From Aquarana catesbeiana (taxonomy: Eukaryota > Chordata > Amphibia > Anura > Ranidae): 64,000 nt of DNA. Where the stretch lies: positions 757,065,128 through 757,129,127 of the forward strand of contig NC_133325.1 of the NCBI RefSeq assembly GCF_042186555.1. The letters run 5' to 3'. The translations under genes and the position numbers were made by a program. Position 1 is the stretch's first letter. The number at the start of each line of letters is the position of its first letter. The notes under the pieces are model-generated. The model was given only the letters and a program-made list of their open reading frames with translations. It was not told the DNA's origin and made no database searches. This document shows, one piece after another, positions 1 to 11,013 of the stretch.

Positions 1-420
1 ACTGTATTGGTGTCAGTTTGTGACATTTACAGTGTTAGGACAGTTAGTATTACCCCCCTTTAGGTCTAGGGTACCCCCCTAACCCCCCCTAATAAAGTTT
101 TAACCCCTTGATCACCCCCTGTCACCAGTGTCGCTAAGCGATCATTTTTCTGATCGCTGTATTAGTGTCGCTGGTGACGCTAGTTAGTGAGGTAAATATT
201 TAGGTTCGCCGTCAGCGTTTTATAGCGACAGGGACCCCCATATACTACCTAATAAATGTTTTAACCCCTTGATTGCCCCCTAGTTAACCCTTTCACCACT
301 GATCACTGTATAACCGTTACGGGTGACGCTGGTTAGTTTGTTTATTTTTTATAGTGTCAGGGCACCCGCCGAATAAAGATTTAGCCCCCTGATCGCCCGG
401 CGGTGATATGCGTCGCCCCA
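1..420. other. Non-coding piggyBac-like internal sequence
   Basis: No open frame that looks coding. The text alternates short phrases on the theme 'gatcgccccctagtt', 'ctgatcactgtata' and 'gtgacgctggttag'. Very similar phrases recur inside the TTAA-flanked element at 53162-54148 (around 53520-53660), so I assign this stretch to the same piggyBac-like family. The window opens inside the element, so its left end is not seen. Confidence 0.5.
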
Positions 421-1500
421 GGCAGCGTCAGATTAGCGCCAGTAACGCTAACACCCACGCACGCAGCATACGCCTCCCTTAGTGGTATAGTATCTGATCG
501 CATCAATATCTGATCTGATCAGATCTATACTAGCGTCCCCAGCAGTTTAGGGTTCCCAAAAACACAGTGTTAGCGGGATCAGCCCAGATACCTGCTAGCA
601 CCTGCGTTTTGCCCCTCCGCCCGGCTCGGCCCAGCCCACCCAAGTGCAGTATCGATCGATCACGGTCACTTACAAAACACTAAACGCATAACTGCAGCGT
701 TCGCAGAGTCAGGCCTGATCCCTGTGATCGCTAACAGTTTTTTTGGTAGCGTTTTGGTGAAATGGCAAGCACCAGCCCCAGGCAGCGTCAGGTTAGTGCC
801 AGTAGCGCTAACACCCACGCACGCACCGTACACCTCCCTTAGTGGTATAGTATCTGAACGCATCAATATCTGATCCGATCAGATCTATACTAGCGTCCCC
901 AACAGTTTAGGATTCCCAAAAACGCAGTGTTAGCGGGATCAGCCCAGATACCTGCTAGCACCTGCGTTTTGCCCCTCCGCCCGGCCCAGCCCAGCCCACC
1001 CAAGTGCAGTATCGATCGATCACTGTCACTTACAAAACACTAAACGCATAACTGCAGCGTTCGCAGAGTCAGGCCTGATCCCTGCGATCGCTAACAGTTT
1101 TTTTGGTAGCGTTTTGGTGAACTGGCAAGCACCAGCCCCAGGCAGCGTCAGGTTAGTGCCAGTAGCGCTAACACCCACGCACGCACCGTACACCTCCCTT
1201 AGTGGTATAGTATCTGAACTGATCAATATCTGATCTGATCCGATCAGATCTATACTGGCATCCCCAGCAGTTTAGGGTTCCCAAAAACGCAGTGTTAGTG
1301 GGATCAGCCCAGATACCTGCTAGCACCTGCGTTTTGCCCCTCCGCCCGGCCCAGCCCAGCCCACCCAAGTGCAGTATCGATCGATCACTGTCACTTACAA
1401 AACACTAAACGCATAACTGCAGCGTTCACAGAGTCAGGCCTGATCCCTGCGATCGTTAACAGTTTTTTTGGTAGCGTTTTGGTGAACTGGCAAGCGCCAG
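421..1500. repeat. Three 360-bp tandem repeats
   Basis: The phrase 'ggcagcgtcaggttagtgcc' starts units at 421 (with one change), 781 and 1141, so the period is exactly 360 bp. The third unit carries a small insertion near 1220 and loses similarity at about 1500. Units differ by scattered substitutions. Each contains a cluster of GATC-rich palindromes ('ctgatctgatcagatc'). The array leads straight into the transposase remnant at 1501, so it is probably an internal part of that element. The short open frames on the minus strand repeat with the unit and are not taken as genes. Confidence 0.85.
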
Positions 1501-1946
1501 CGGCCTAGTACACCCCGGTCATAGTCAAACCAGCACTGCAGTAACACTTGGTGACGTGGCGAGTCCCATAAGTGCAGTTCAAGCTGGTGAGGTGGCAAGC
1601 ACAAGTAGTGTCCCGCTGCCACAAAGAAGACAAACACAGGCCCGTCGTGCCCATAATGCCCTTCCTGCTGCATTCGCCAATCCTAATTGGGAACCCACCG
1701 CTTCTGCAGCGCCCGTACTTCCCCCATTCACATCCCCAACCAAATGCAGTCGGCTGCATGAGAGGCATTTTCTTTATGTCCTCCCGAGTACCCCTACCCA
1801 ACGAACCCCCCCAAAAAAGATGTTGTGTCTGCAGCAAGCGCGGATATAGGCGTGACACCCGCTATTATTGTCCCTCCTGTCCTGATAATCCTGGTCTTTG
1901 CATTGGTGAATGTTTTGAATGCTACCATTCACTAGCTGAGTATTAG
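1501..1946 (+). pseudogene. piggyBac-like transposase remnant, core deleted
   Basis: piggyBac transposases cut and paste DNA at TTAA sites using a DDD catalytic core and a C-terminal cysteine-rich zinc domain. The frame from 1556 gives a Ser/Pro/Gln-rich segment typical of the disordered N-terminus, including 'RRQTQARRAHNALPAAFANP'. At about 1740 it jumps directly to 'LHERHFLYVLPSTPTQ', which belongs just before the C-terminal domain. After a frame change in the C/A run near 1810, the frame from 1572 continues with the cysteine domain: 'CCVCSKRG', 'RYYCPSCPDNPGLC' and 'CFECYH', ending at 1946. The roughly 400-residue catalytic core is absent, so this copy cannot make a working transposase. 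What is seen is the domain signature; the deletion is inferred from family architecture. Confidence 0.75.
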
Positions 1947-3486
1947 CGTAGGGTACAGCATTGCACAGACTAGGACACACTTTCACAGGGTCTCCCAAGA
2001 TGCCATCGCATTTTGAGAGACCCGAACCTGGAACCGGTTACAGTTATAAAAGTTACAGTTACAAAAAAAGTGTAAAAAAAAAAAAAAAAAACACAAACAA
2101 AAATATAAAATAAAAAGTAATAGTTGTAGTTTTATTGTTCTCTCTCTATTCTCTCTCTCTCTATTCTCTCTATTGTTCTGCTCTTTTTTACTGTATTCTA
2201 TTCTGCAATGTTTTATTGTTATTGTGTTTTATCATGTTTGCTTTTCAGGTATGCAATTTTTTATACTTTACCATTTACTGTGCTTTATTGTTAGCCATAT
2301 TTTTGTCTTCAGGTACAGCATTCACGACTTTGAGTGGTTATACCAAAATGATGCTTGCAGGTTTAGGTATCATCTTGGTATCATTCTTTTCAGCCAGCGG
2401 TCGGCTTTCATGTAAAAGCAATCCTAGCGGCTAATTAGCCTCTAGACTGCTTTTACAAGCAGTGGGAGAGAATGCCCCCCCCCCCCCATCGTCTTCCGTG
2501 TTTTTCTCTGGCTCTCCTGTCTCAACAGGGAACCTGAGAATGCAGCCGGTGATTCAGCCAGCTGACCATAGAGCTGATCAGAGACCAGAGTGGCTCCAAA
2601 CATCTCTATGGCCTAAGAAACCGGAAGCTACGAGCATTTTATGACTTAGATTTCGCCGGATGTAAATAGCGCCATTGGGAAATTGGGGAAGCATTTTATC
2701 ACACCGATCTTGGTGTGGTCAGATGCTTTGAGGGCAGAGGAGAAATCTAGGGTCTAATAGACCCCAATTTTTTCAAAAAAGAGTACCTGTCACTACCTAT
2801 TGCTATCATAGGGGATATTTACATTCCCTGAGATAACAGTAAAAATGATTAAAAAAAAAAAAAATGAAAGGAACAGTTTTAAAATAAGATAAAAAAGCAA
2901 AAAAATAATAAAGAAAAAAAAAAAAAAAAAAAAAAAGCACCCCTGTCCCCCCTGCTCTCGCGCTAAGGCGAACGCAAGCGTCGGTCTGGCGTCAAATGTA
3001 AACAGCAATTGCACCATGCATGTGAGGTATCACCGCGACGGTTAGATCGAGGGCAGTAATTTTAGCAGTAGACCTCCTCTGTAAATCTAAAGTGGTAACC
3101 TGTAAAGGCTTTTAAAGGCTTTTAAAAATGTATTTATTTTGTTGCCACTGCACGTTTGTGCGCAATTGTAAAGCATGTCATGTTTGGTATCCATGTACTC
3201 GGCCTAAGATCATCTTTTTTATTTCATCAAACATTTGGGCAATATAGTGTGTTTTAGTGCATTAAAATGTAAAAAAGTGTGTTTTTTCCCCAAAAAATGC
3301 GTTTGAAAAATCGCTGCGCAAATACTGTGTGAAAAAAAAAAATTAAACACCCACCATTTTAATCTGTAGGGCATTTGCTTTAAAAAAATATATAATGTGT
3401 GGGGGTTCAAAGTAATTTTCTTGCAAAAAAAAATAATTTTTTCATGTAATCAAAAAGTGTCAGAAAGGGCATTGTCTTCAAGTGGT
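1947..3486 (+). mobile_element. Non-coding 3' part of piggyBac-like element
   Basis: Follows the transposase remnant and contains A-runs at 2075 and 2910, a CT-rich stretch at 2140-2180 and a C-run at 2476. The part from about 2690 ('gggtctaatagacccc', 'gagtacctgtcacta', 'ttgctatcatagggg') is matched in reverse orientation at 34500-34640, showing a dispersed family. It closes with 'cttcaagtggttag' at 3477, resembling the 'ctgaagtggttaa' ends at 5453 and 54148 but with TTAG in place of TTAA. No coding frame is convincing. Confidence 0.55.
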
Positions 3487-5080
3487 TAGAAGAGTGGGTG
3501 ATGTGTGACATAAGCTTCTAAATGTTGTGCATAAAATGCCAGGACAGTTCAAACCCCCCCCAAATGACCCCATTTTGGAAAGTAGACACCCCAAGCTATT
3601 TGCTGAGAGGCATGTCGAGTCCATGGAATATTTTATATTGTGACACAAGTTGCGGGAAAGAGACAAATTTTTTTTTTTTTTTTTTTTTTTTGCACAAAGT
3701 TGTCACTAAATTATATATTGCTCAAACATGCCATGGGAATATGTGAAATTACACCCCAAAATACATTCTGCTGCTTCTCCTGAGTACGGGGATACCACAT
3801 GTGTGAGACTTTTTGGGAGCCTAGCCGCGTATGGGACCCCGAAAACCAAGCACCGCCTTCAGGCTTTCTAAGGGCGTGAATTTTTGATTTCACTCTTCAC
3901 TGCCTATCACAGTCTCGGAGGCCATGGAATGCCCAGGTGGCACAAACCCCCCCCAAATGACCCCATTTTGGAAAGTAGACACCCAAAGCTATTTGCTGAG
4001 CGGTATAGTGAGTATTTTGCAGACCTCACTTTTTGTCACAAAGTTTTGAAAATTAAAAAAAGAAAAAAAAAATTTTTTTTTTTGTCTTTCTTCATTTTCA
4101 AAAACAAATGAGAGCTGCAAAATACTCACCATGCCTCTCAGCAAATAGCTTGGGGTGTCTACTTTCCAAAATGGGGTCATTTGGGGGGGGTTTGTGCCAC
4201 CTGGGCATTCCATGACCTCCGAAACTGTGATAGGCAGTGAAGAGTGAAATCAAAAATGTACACCCTTAGAAATCCTGAAGGCGGTGATTGGTTTTCGGGG
4301 TCCCGTACGCGGCTAGGCTCCTAAAAAGTCCCACACATGTGGTATCCCCATACTCAGGAGAAGCAGCAGAATGTATTTTGGGGTGCAATTCCACATATGC
4401 CCATGACCTGTGTGAGCAATATATCATTTAGTGACAACTTTGTGCAAAAAAAAATAAATAAATAAATAAATTGTCACTTTCCCGCAACTTGTGTCAAAAT
4501 ATAAAATATTCCATGGACTCAACATGCCTCTCAGCAAATAGCTTGGGGTGTCTACTTTCCAAAATGGGGTCATTTGGGGGGGGTTTGTGCCATCTGGGCA
4601 TTTTATGGCCTTCAAAACTGTGATAGGTAGTGAGGAGTAAAATCAAAAATGTACGCCCTTAGAAATCCTGAAGGCGGTGATTGGTTTTCGGGGCCCCGTA
4701 TGCGGCTAGGCTCCCAAAAAGTCCCACACATGTGGTATCCCCATACTCAGGAGAAGCAGCTAAATGTATTTTGGGGTGCAATTCCACATATGCCCATGGC
4801 CTGTGTGAGCAATATATCATTTAGTGACAACTTTTTGTAATTTTTTTTTTTTTTTTTTTTTTTGTCATTATTCAATCACTTGGGACAAAAAAAATGAATA
4901 TTCAATGGGCTCAACATGCCTATCAGCAATTTCCTTGGGGTGTCTACTTTCCAAAATGGGGTCATTTGTGGGGGTTTTGTACTGCCCTGCCATTTTAGCA
5001 CCTCAAGAAACGACATAGGCAGTCATAAATTAAAGGCTGTGTAAATTCCAGAAAATGTACCCTAGATTGTAGGCGCTATA
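3487..5080. repeat. 393-bp units in a head-to-head inverted array
   Basis: A marker phrase reading 'agctatttgctgag' on the plus strand starts at 3594 and 3987 (spacing 393). Its reverse complement starts at 4141, 4534 and, diverged, 4926 (spacings 393 and 392). Two forward and three reverse units therefore meet at an A/T tract near 4070. The arms pair over roughly 500 bp (about 3540-4065 with 4075-4600), including 'gagtattttgcag' against 'ctgcaaaatactc' at the centre. Short open frames on both strands repeat with the unit and are not genes. Confidence 0.85.
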
Positions 5081-5453
5081 ACTTTTGCGCAAACCAATAA
5101 ATATACACTTATTGACATTTTTTTTACCAAAGACATGTGGCCAAATACATTTTGGCCTAAATGTATGACTAAAATTGAGTTTATTGGATTTTTTTTAGAA
5201 CAAAAAGTAGAAAATATCATTTTTTTTCAAAATTTTCGGTCTTTTTCCGTGTATAGCGCAAAAAATAAAAATGGCAGAGGTGATCAAATACCATCAAAAG
5301 AAAGCTCTATTTGTGGGAAGAAAAGGACGCAAATTTCGTTTGGTTACAGCATTGCATGACCGCGCAATTAGCAGTTAAAGCGACGCAGTGCCAATTTGTA
5401 AAAAGTGCTCTGGTCAGGAAGGGGGTAAATCCTTCCGGGGCTGAAGTGGTTAA
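5081..5453 (+). mobile_element. Right end of a TTAA piggyBac-like/MITE element
   Basis: The terminal block 'gcagaggtgatcaaatacca' through 'tccggggctgaagtgg' ends in TTAA at 5450-5453. It matches 53940-54148, where the same end is also followed by TTAA. This marks the insertion boundary of an element extending leftwards through the inverted array and perhaps to the window start. Confidence 0.7.
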
Positions 5454-6600
5454 GGGGGTTTTCCACTTTCACACTCAAAGTGGAAAACATTTTCATACAA
5501 ACACATGACTGAAACAGCAAACTCTAGAAAGTATTCATGAAACTAATCCGATTTACAAGCTGAGTTTCAGTGACATACACAGCTTGAAAGCTGAATTAAA
5601 AAAGAAGCTGAAAAGTGCTTCCTTTCCACTTAAAATAAGAATAATATTAGAAGCGCGGTGGCGACTGCACTTTTCCAATGAAGACATATTATGACGACCG
5701 CAAGCCCTGATCCGTGTTCATGAACTGTGTACAGACATAACTGCCTACTAAACAAACTGGACACCGTCCCAGTGGGGAGGCTTAAAATCATATTCATCAA
5801 AGTCAAAGGGCGAGGCGAATTGAACTGGTTCATTAATTATGAAATTTCCTACCAAGTGACATGCCGTTAACTGTAACAAGACTTAACACTTTTTCAGCTG
5901 CGCGTCTGTTTTTCAAGCCACGGGCCAAGACTTGGCGTAACTCAACGAAATGAGTTCACTTTTTACGTTTATTTTAGAACGTTACAAAAATATATTAGTC
6001 GATCTGGAGGCCGATGATGTAGTCTGGTTAAAGCCAGCAAACCTGAGGATGAAGTGGAAAAGGAGATTAGAGGAAATTAGGAGATATTAAAAAGAAACTA
6101 CCATGCGTTTTCAGGCACTGCTCATTTTTAATCATTACAGTAAAGTCATTTTAAAGCTGAACTCCGGCCAGGAAGCAAATACTAGGATGTGCAAGCCAAA
6201 GTATTACCTTTTCCCAAAAAGCTCTCCTTGTTTTAAAGTCCAGCTTTGTCCCCAGAATAGGTCCCTTTTACTGCCTGTGATGGTCACTTCTGTCCAGCAA
6301 GACCGTTCACCACTCACATTTCCCCATGGGGAACAGCTCCTGGTTGATTTTCCTCCTCTGGGTAGATCACCATTAGGGAGCGGGTGACCTGTTTACGCCA
6401 TAAGATTATAATTGTAAACTCATAAGCTGCTAGGTAACTATAACAAACGTGTTAAGTGTGTCTTTGAAACTGCCACAACCACCTCCTAAAGTGTACTCAA
6501 TCACTTTAAAAGAACAAGTAAAAAAAACAAAAAATGGTGCGCTGTTCCTTTATATAACCATAGTTTAAATAGAATTGAAAACTTAAACATGCTTAAATAA
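5454..6600. promoter_or_regulatory. Mostly unique DNA; candidate conserved non-coding element
   Basis: No coding frame or recognised transposon signature from 5454 to about 6100. Roughly 5620-5990 has the texture of a vertebrate conserved non-coding element: balanced composition, no simple repeats, and clustered homeodomain-like cores such as 'ttcattaattatgaaattt' at 5830. From about 6150 ('ttttaaagctgaactccgg') the text matches a repeat phrase seen again at 25317 ('cttaaagctgaactccagg'), so the right part is repeat-derived. Conservation is a hypothesis; I have no alignment. Confidence 0.3.
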
Positions 6601-6731
6601 ACCAACCCTAAAGTGTCACTACACCCAGGACCCTGCATTCACTATATCTGGTCTCCCACAGTACACAGGACATGGCAATGCAATTATTTTAGTAAATATA
6701 AACTGCTAAATACCTTTTCTCAGCAGCAGTA

Positions 6732-8283
6732 CAGTTGTGCTCATAAGTTTACATACCCTGGTAGAATTTATGATTTCTTGGCCATTTTTCAGAGAATATG
6801 AATTATAACACAAAAACTTTTCTTTCACTTATGGTTAGTGTTTAGCTGAAGCCATTTATTATAAATCAACTGTGTTTACTCTTTTTAAATCCTAATCACC
6901 ACAGAAACTAGCCAAATGACCCTGATCAAATGTTTACGTACCCTGGTGATTTTGGCCCGATAACATGCACACAAGTTGACACAAATGGGTTTGAATGGCT
7001 ATTAAAAGGTAACCATCCTCACCTGTGATCTGTTTGCTTGTAATTACCGTGTGTGTATAAAAGGTCAATGAGTTTCTGGACTCCTGACAGACCCTTGCAT
7101 CTTTCATCCAGTGCTGCACTGACGTTTCTGGATTCTGAGTCATGGGGAAAGCAAAAGAATTGTCAAAGGATCTGAGGGAAAAGGTAGTTGAACTGTATAA
7201 ACCAGGAAAGGGATATAAAGAGATATCCAAGGAATTGAGAATGCCAATCAGCAGTGTTCAAACTCCAATCAATAAGTGGAAAATAACTTCAGGTGAAATA
7301 CAGGACTCTCTGAAAACATGTGGTGTGGCTGTTTCAAGATGCACAATAAAGGAGGCACTTGAAGAAAGATGGGCTGCATGGTCGAGTCGCCAGAAGAAAG
7401 CCATTACTACGCAAATGCCACAAAGTATCCTGCTTCCAATACGCTAAACAGCAAAGAGACAAGCCTCAAACCTTCTGGCACAAAGTCATTTGGAGTGATG
7501 AGACCAAAATTTAGCTTTTTTGCCACAACCATAAACACTACATTTGGAGAGGAGTCAACAAGGCCTATGATGAATGGTACACCATTCCTACTGTGAAACA
7601 CGAAGGTGGATCGCTGATGTTTTGGGGATGTGTGAGCTACATAGGCACAGGAAATTTGGTCAAAATTGATGGCAATATGATTGCAGTATGTTATCAAAAA
7701 ATACTGGAGGAACATTTGCATCCATCAGCCAGGAAGCTGCGCATGGGACGTACTTGGACATTCCAACATGACAATGATCCAAACCACCAAGGCCAAGTCG
7801 ACCTGTCATTGGCTACAGCAGAATAAAGTGAAGGTTCTGAAGTGGCCACCTCAGTCTCCTGACCTCAATATCATTGAGCCACTCTGGGGAGATCTCAAAA
7901 CGTGCAGTTCATGGAAGACAGCCCAAGAATTTACAGGAACTGGAGGCTTTTTGCCAAGAGGAATGGGCAGCTTTACCATCTGAGAAGATAAAGAGCCTCA
8001 TCCACAAATACCACAAGAGACTTCAAGCTGTCATTGATGTTAAAAGGGACAATACATGGTATTAAGAACTGGGGTATGTAAACTTTTGATCAGGGTCATT
8101 TGGGTAGTTTCTGTTGTGATTATGATTTAAAAAGAGTAAACACAGTTGATTGATAATAAATGGGTTCAGCCAAACACTAACCATGAGTGAAAGAAAAGTT
8201 TTTGTGTTATCATTCATATTCTATGAAAAATGGCCAAGAAATCAAACATTCTGCCAGGGTATGTAAACTTATGATAACAACTG
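6732..8283 (+). mobile_element. Tc1/mariner element A with IR/DR ends
   Basis: A 1552-bp element flanked by TA at 6730-6731 and 8284-8285, inserted in the TTAA MITE. Terminal inverted repeats are about 215 bp. Each arm carries an outer ('aagtttacataccctgg') and an inner ('aatgtttacgtaccctgg', 6928-6945) copy of a transposase-binding-like direct repeat, the IR/DR arrangement known from Sleeping Beauty-type elements. The interior encodes a broken transposase. The empty site is confirmed by the second MITE copy near 59834. Confidence 0.92.
7142..8065 (+). pseudogene. Tc1-A transposase, frameshifted and deleted
   Basis: Begins with an ATG at 7142 and the N-terminal helix-turn-helix 'GKAKELSKDLREKVVELYK'. 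The linker between the paired-like DNA-binding part and the catalytic domain is shortened, with 'INKWKITSGEIQDSL' joining two normally distant segments. The rest is spread over several frames: 'GTKSFGVMRPKF' marks the first catalytic block out of frame, 'VKHEGGSLMFWGCVS'-like text lies near 7600, and 'QHDNDPNHQ' is the second catalytic block. 'WPPQSPDLNIIEPLW' is the third, and the tail ends at TAA 8063-8065. A full-length Tc1 transposase is about 340 residues. Several frameshifts make it non-functional. Confidence 0.88.
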
Positions 8284-8600
8284 TATAAAGCAGTCATGTG
8301 ACTTCTATCAGTGTCCAGCCAAGCACTTGTTAAAGCTTGTAGGAGGAGTTTTCTGACTGACCTATAAGACTACAAGACTCCTGATCCTCTGTCTGGACAG
8401 TGCTGATTGGCCCTGTGCAGATCACATGCATCTTCCAAAGAAAAAAAAAACCTCTCTAGCAATACACACCAAACTGAGTATGTGCACACTGACTTTGTGT
8501 TATCAGGAGTAATATTGGGGACAGTAAAAGAAGGGGAGGATCAGAGAAGACAGAATCAAACAGCCTTTTTACACAATGCGAAGGATTAACCCCTTAGGTT

Positions 8601-9684
8601 CCGCCGTGAGTATAACAATATGGCAATATAAGTTATTGATAAATAAATAAACATTAAAACCTTTAAAAGAAAAATTCATCTGGTGAACACAGTGCTCTCA
8701 AATATAATAAGTGTCCATCAAGTGATATCAGTGCTTACATGTGGTCAGGAACTAGCCAAGGTAAAACTGGAAATCAGAGGAGACAAGCTGTGGTCAGGAA
8801 TTCAGCCGAGTTCAAACTTGAAATCAGTAGAAAATGCAGCTGAACCGTGGGGTTTTATTACCCCCCCCCCCAACCACTAGTGTGAACAAGTCCTTTAAAC
8901 TAAGTCACAAAGACAGCTGGTATTTAGATCATTGATCTAAATTAACCCTTTGTTGATAAATATTCATTAGCAGAATGACCACATACATAAACATCATATA
9001 TATAGCAGATGTTCTCGCCAATCTAAGACATATTTAACGGATGATAGTTATTAATTATAAATGAGCATGCGTAAGGAATACACGCATATATACATGTAAC
9101 GGAAAAAATGTAAAACACGTAGCAAAGACATGCATATCCATATATCTACACACATTCAAAATTTACAGTATATCGTAAATCGAAAAATAATAACAATAAT
9201 ACCTATGCGTATGGAAACACAGAAAACTTCCGTATGCCTAAGATGGCTATGGGTAATCCCCCACTAAAATAGGTGGGAGACCCTCCAGTTCATATAGAAC
9301 CCTGACAATAATGTAATATTATGGTAACGTGCTGAAACAAGTTGTAAGATAAAATAAGAACATAAACAGAAATAAACAGCCAGCATGATAACCCATAAAT
9401 CATAAGACACCAAGGACAAACAACAAAAACAATACTGAGACAAAAGAGACATAAAAGAGACACAGTTGATCCGAAAAGAGAGACTATTGATTCAAAAAGA
9501 CCCATACTCTAAAGAAAAAGAGGGCACAAAACATCAAACAAAACAGAATACACACAGATTGTATATGATGCATAGTGATCCTGATGACTCTGTGAGAGTG
9601 ATGTGAAACAAATGCATAACGGATCTAAAGGTAAAGAAAATTAGATGCATAAAGCAAAAAAAGAAATAACCAATATGCCTTATA
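8601..9684. other. AT-rich intergenic sequence, no gene seen
   Basis: No coding frame longer than background. It contains a C-run at 8862 and AT-rich text such as 'taacaatatggcaatata'. The style resembles old dispersed repeat debris, but no family was recognised. The short minus-strand open frames around 9264-9505 are low-complexity leucine/cysteine-rich shadows. Confidence 0.4.
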
Positions 9685-9686
9685 TA

Positions 9687-10225
9687 CAGTGCCTTGAGAA
9701 AGTATTCAAACGTAAATGTATTTTATTGGGATTTTATGTGATAGACCAACACAAAGTGGCACATAATTGTGAAGTAGAAGGAAAATGATAAATGGTTTTC
9801 AAATTGTTTTACAAATAAATATGTGAAAAGTGTGGTATGAATTTGTATTCAGCCCCCTTTACTCTGATACCCCTAACTAAAATCTAGTGGAACCAATTGC
9901 CTTCAGAAGTCACCTAATTAGTAAATAGAGTCCACCTGTGTGTAATTTAATCTCAGTATAAATACAGCTGTTCTGTGAAGCCCTCAGAGGTTTGTTAGAG
10001 AACCTAAGTGAACAAACAGCATTATGAAGACCAAGGAACACACCCAGGTCAGGGATAAAGTTGTGGAGAAGTTTAAAGCAGGGTTAGGTTATAAAAAAAT
10101 ATCCCAAGCTTCGAACATCTCACGGAGCACTGTTCAATCCATCATCCGAAAATGGAAAGAGCACGGTACAACTGCAAACCTACCAAGACATGGCCGTCCA
10201 CCTAAACTGACATCAACATTGATTT
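9687..10225 (+). mobile_element. Tc1/mariner left half, 3'-truncated
   Basis: Starts 'cagtgccttgagaaagtatt' after TA (9685-9686), a characteristic Tc1-type terminal repeat. Positions 10024-10224 encode only the DNA-binding N-terminus: 'MKTKEHTQVRDKVVEKFKAG', an HTH with 'SNISRSTVQSIIRKWKEHG', and an AT-hook-like 'RHGRPPKLT'. The sequence then ends abruptly at about 10225. The catalytic domain and right inverted repeat are missing, so it is a dead fragment. Confidence 0.85.
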
Positions 10226-10508
10226 GAAATCACAAGTAGGACACATAATAAATTAAACTTACATACTCCATATCAGGTTTAACAATAATCATAACCATAT
10301 AGGGCAACATTAAAGTTGAGGATCTAAAGAAGTTAAAGTAAGGGGACTAGAAAGCCATCCACCAGATTCTATGAAACACTTTTGTTTTTTTTCCGAAGTT
10401 CAAAAGTAAATTTGTATAGGGGGAGGTAATCATTTACAAGTTTTGGCCTGTAGAGTGTAGACCAATGTAGAGAAGACCGATCCTTTCCAGGACAATAGAA
10501 TTGTTATC

Positions 10509-10956
10509 TTAAAGTGATTGTAAACTCCATAAAAAAAACCCTGCAAGACAAAGGCATAATGAGCTAGTATGCATTGCATACTTACTCATTATGAAATACT
10601 TACCTTAGATCGAAGCTGTTGCAGCGGTCCCCGCCCACCGATGTGACCGGCGACATGTCTCCTGGAGTTAATACCGGGTTTGTGGGCTATGGGGCTGTGA
10701 TTGGCCAGAGCCGTAATGACCTCACCCCCCGCGCATTCGCACGGGAGCCACCGGACACGGCACGGCTCCTAAAAAAAATGGCATGAGCGGGCCGTTTCTT
10801 CAGTGCGCATGTGCCGATCACATCGGCGCATTCGGATACAGTGAATATCTTCTAAACTGTGCAAGTTTAGGAGATATTCACGGTACCTACAGTTAAGCCT
10901 TATTATAGGCTTACCTGTAGGTAAAAGTGGTGTAACAGGGTTTACAACCACTTCAA
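10509..10956. mobile_element. TTAA-associated MITE with inverted ends
   Basis: Left end TTAA at 10509-10512 followed by 'agtgattgtaaactcc'. The right end reads 'gggtttacaaccacttcaa', its inverted complement with a few changes. Internal sub-palindromes include 'gcaagtttaggagatattca' and the pair 'cctacagttaagcc'/'ggcttacctgtagg' (10888-10922). The middle is GC-rich. No coding capacity, so non-autonomous. Confidence 0.75.
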
Positions 10957-11013
10957 CATAAAAGTATATTATAAAAGTATAAAAGTATATTAAAAGTAAA
11001 AGTATATTATGCG

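Larger units (their letters stand above)
6610..8600 (+). repeat. TTAA-type MITE copy 1, split by Tc1-A
   Basis: Left part 6610-6731 ('aaagtgtcactacaccc', 'ctggtctcccacagtacaca') and right part 8284-8600 ('cagtcatgtgacttctatca', 'ctgtctggacagtgctgatt', 'gtaaaagaaggggaggatca') are together co-linear with the uninterrupted copy at 59690-60244. In that copy the two parts meet at 'cagcagtatatagcagtc'. The right terminus is degraded here after 'aaccccttag'. Confidence 0.8.
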
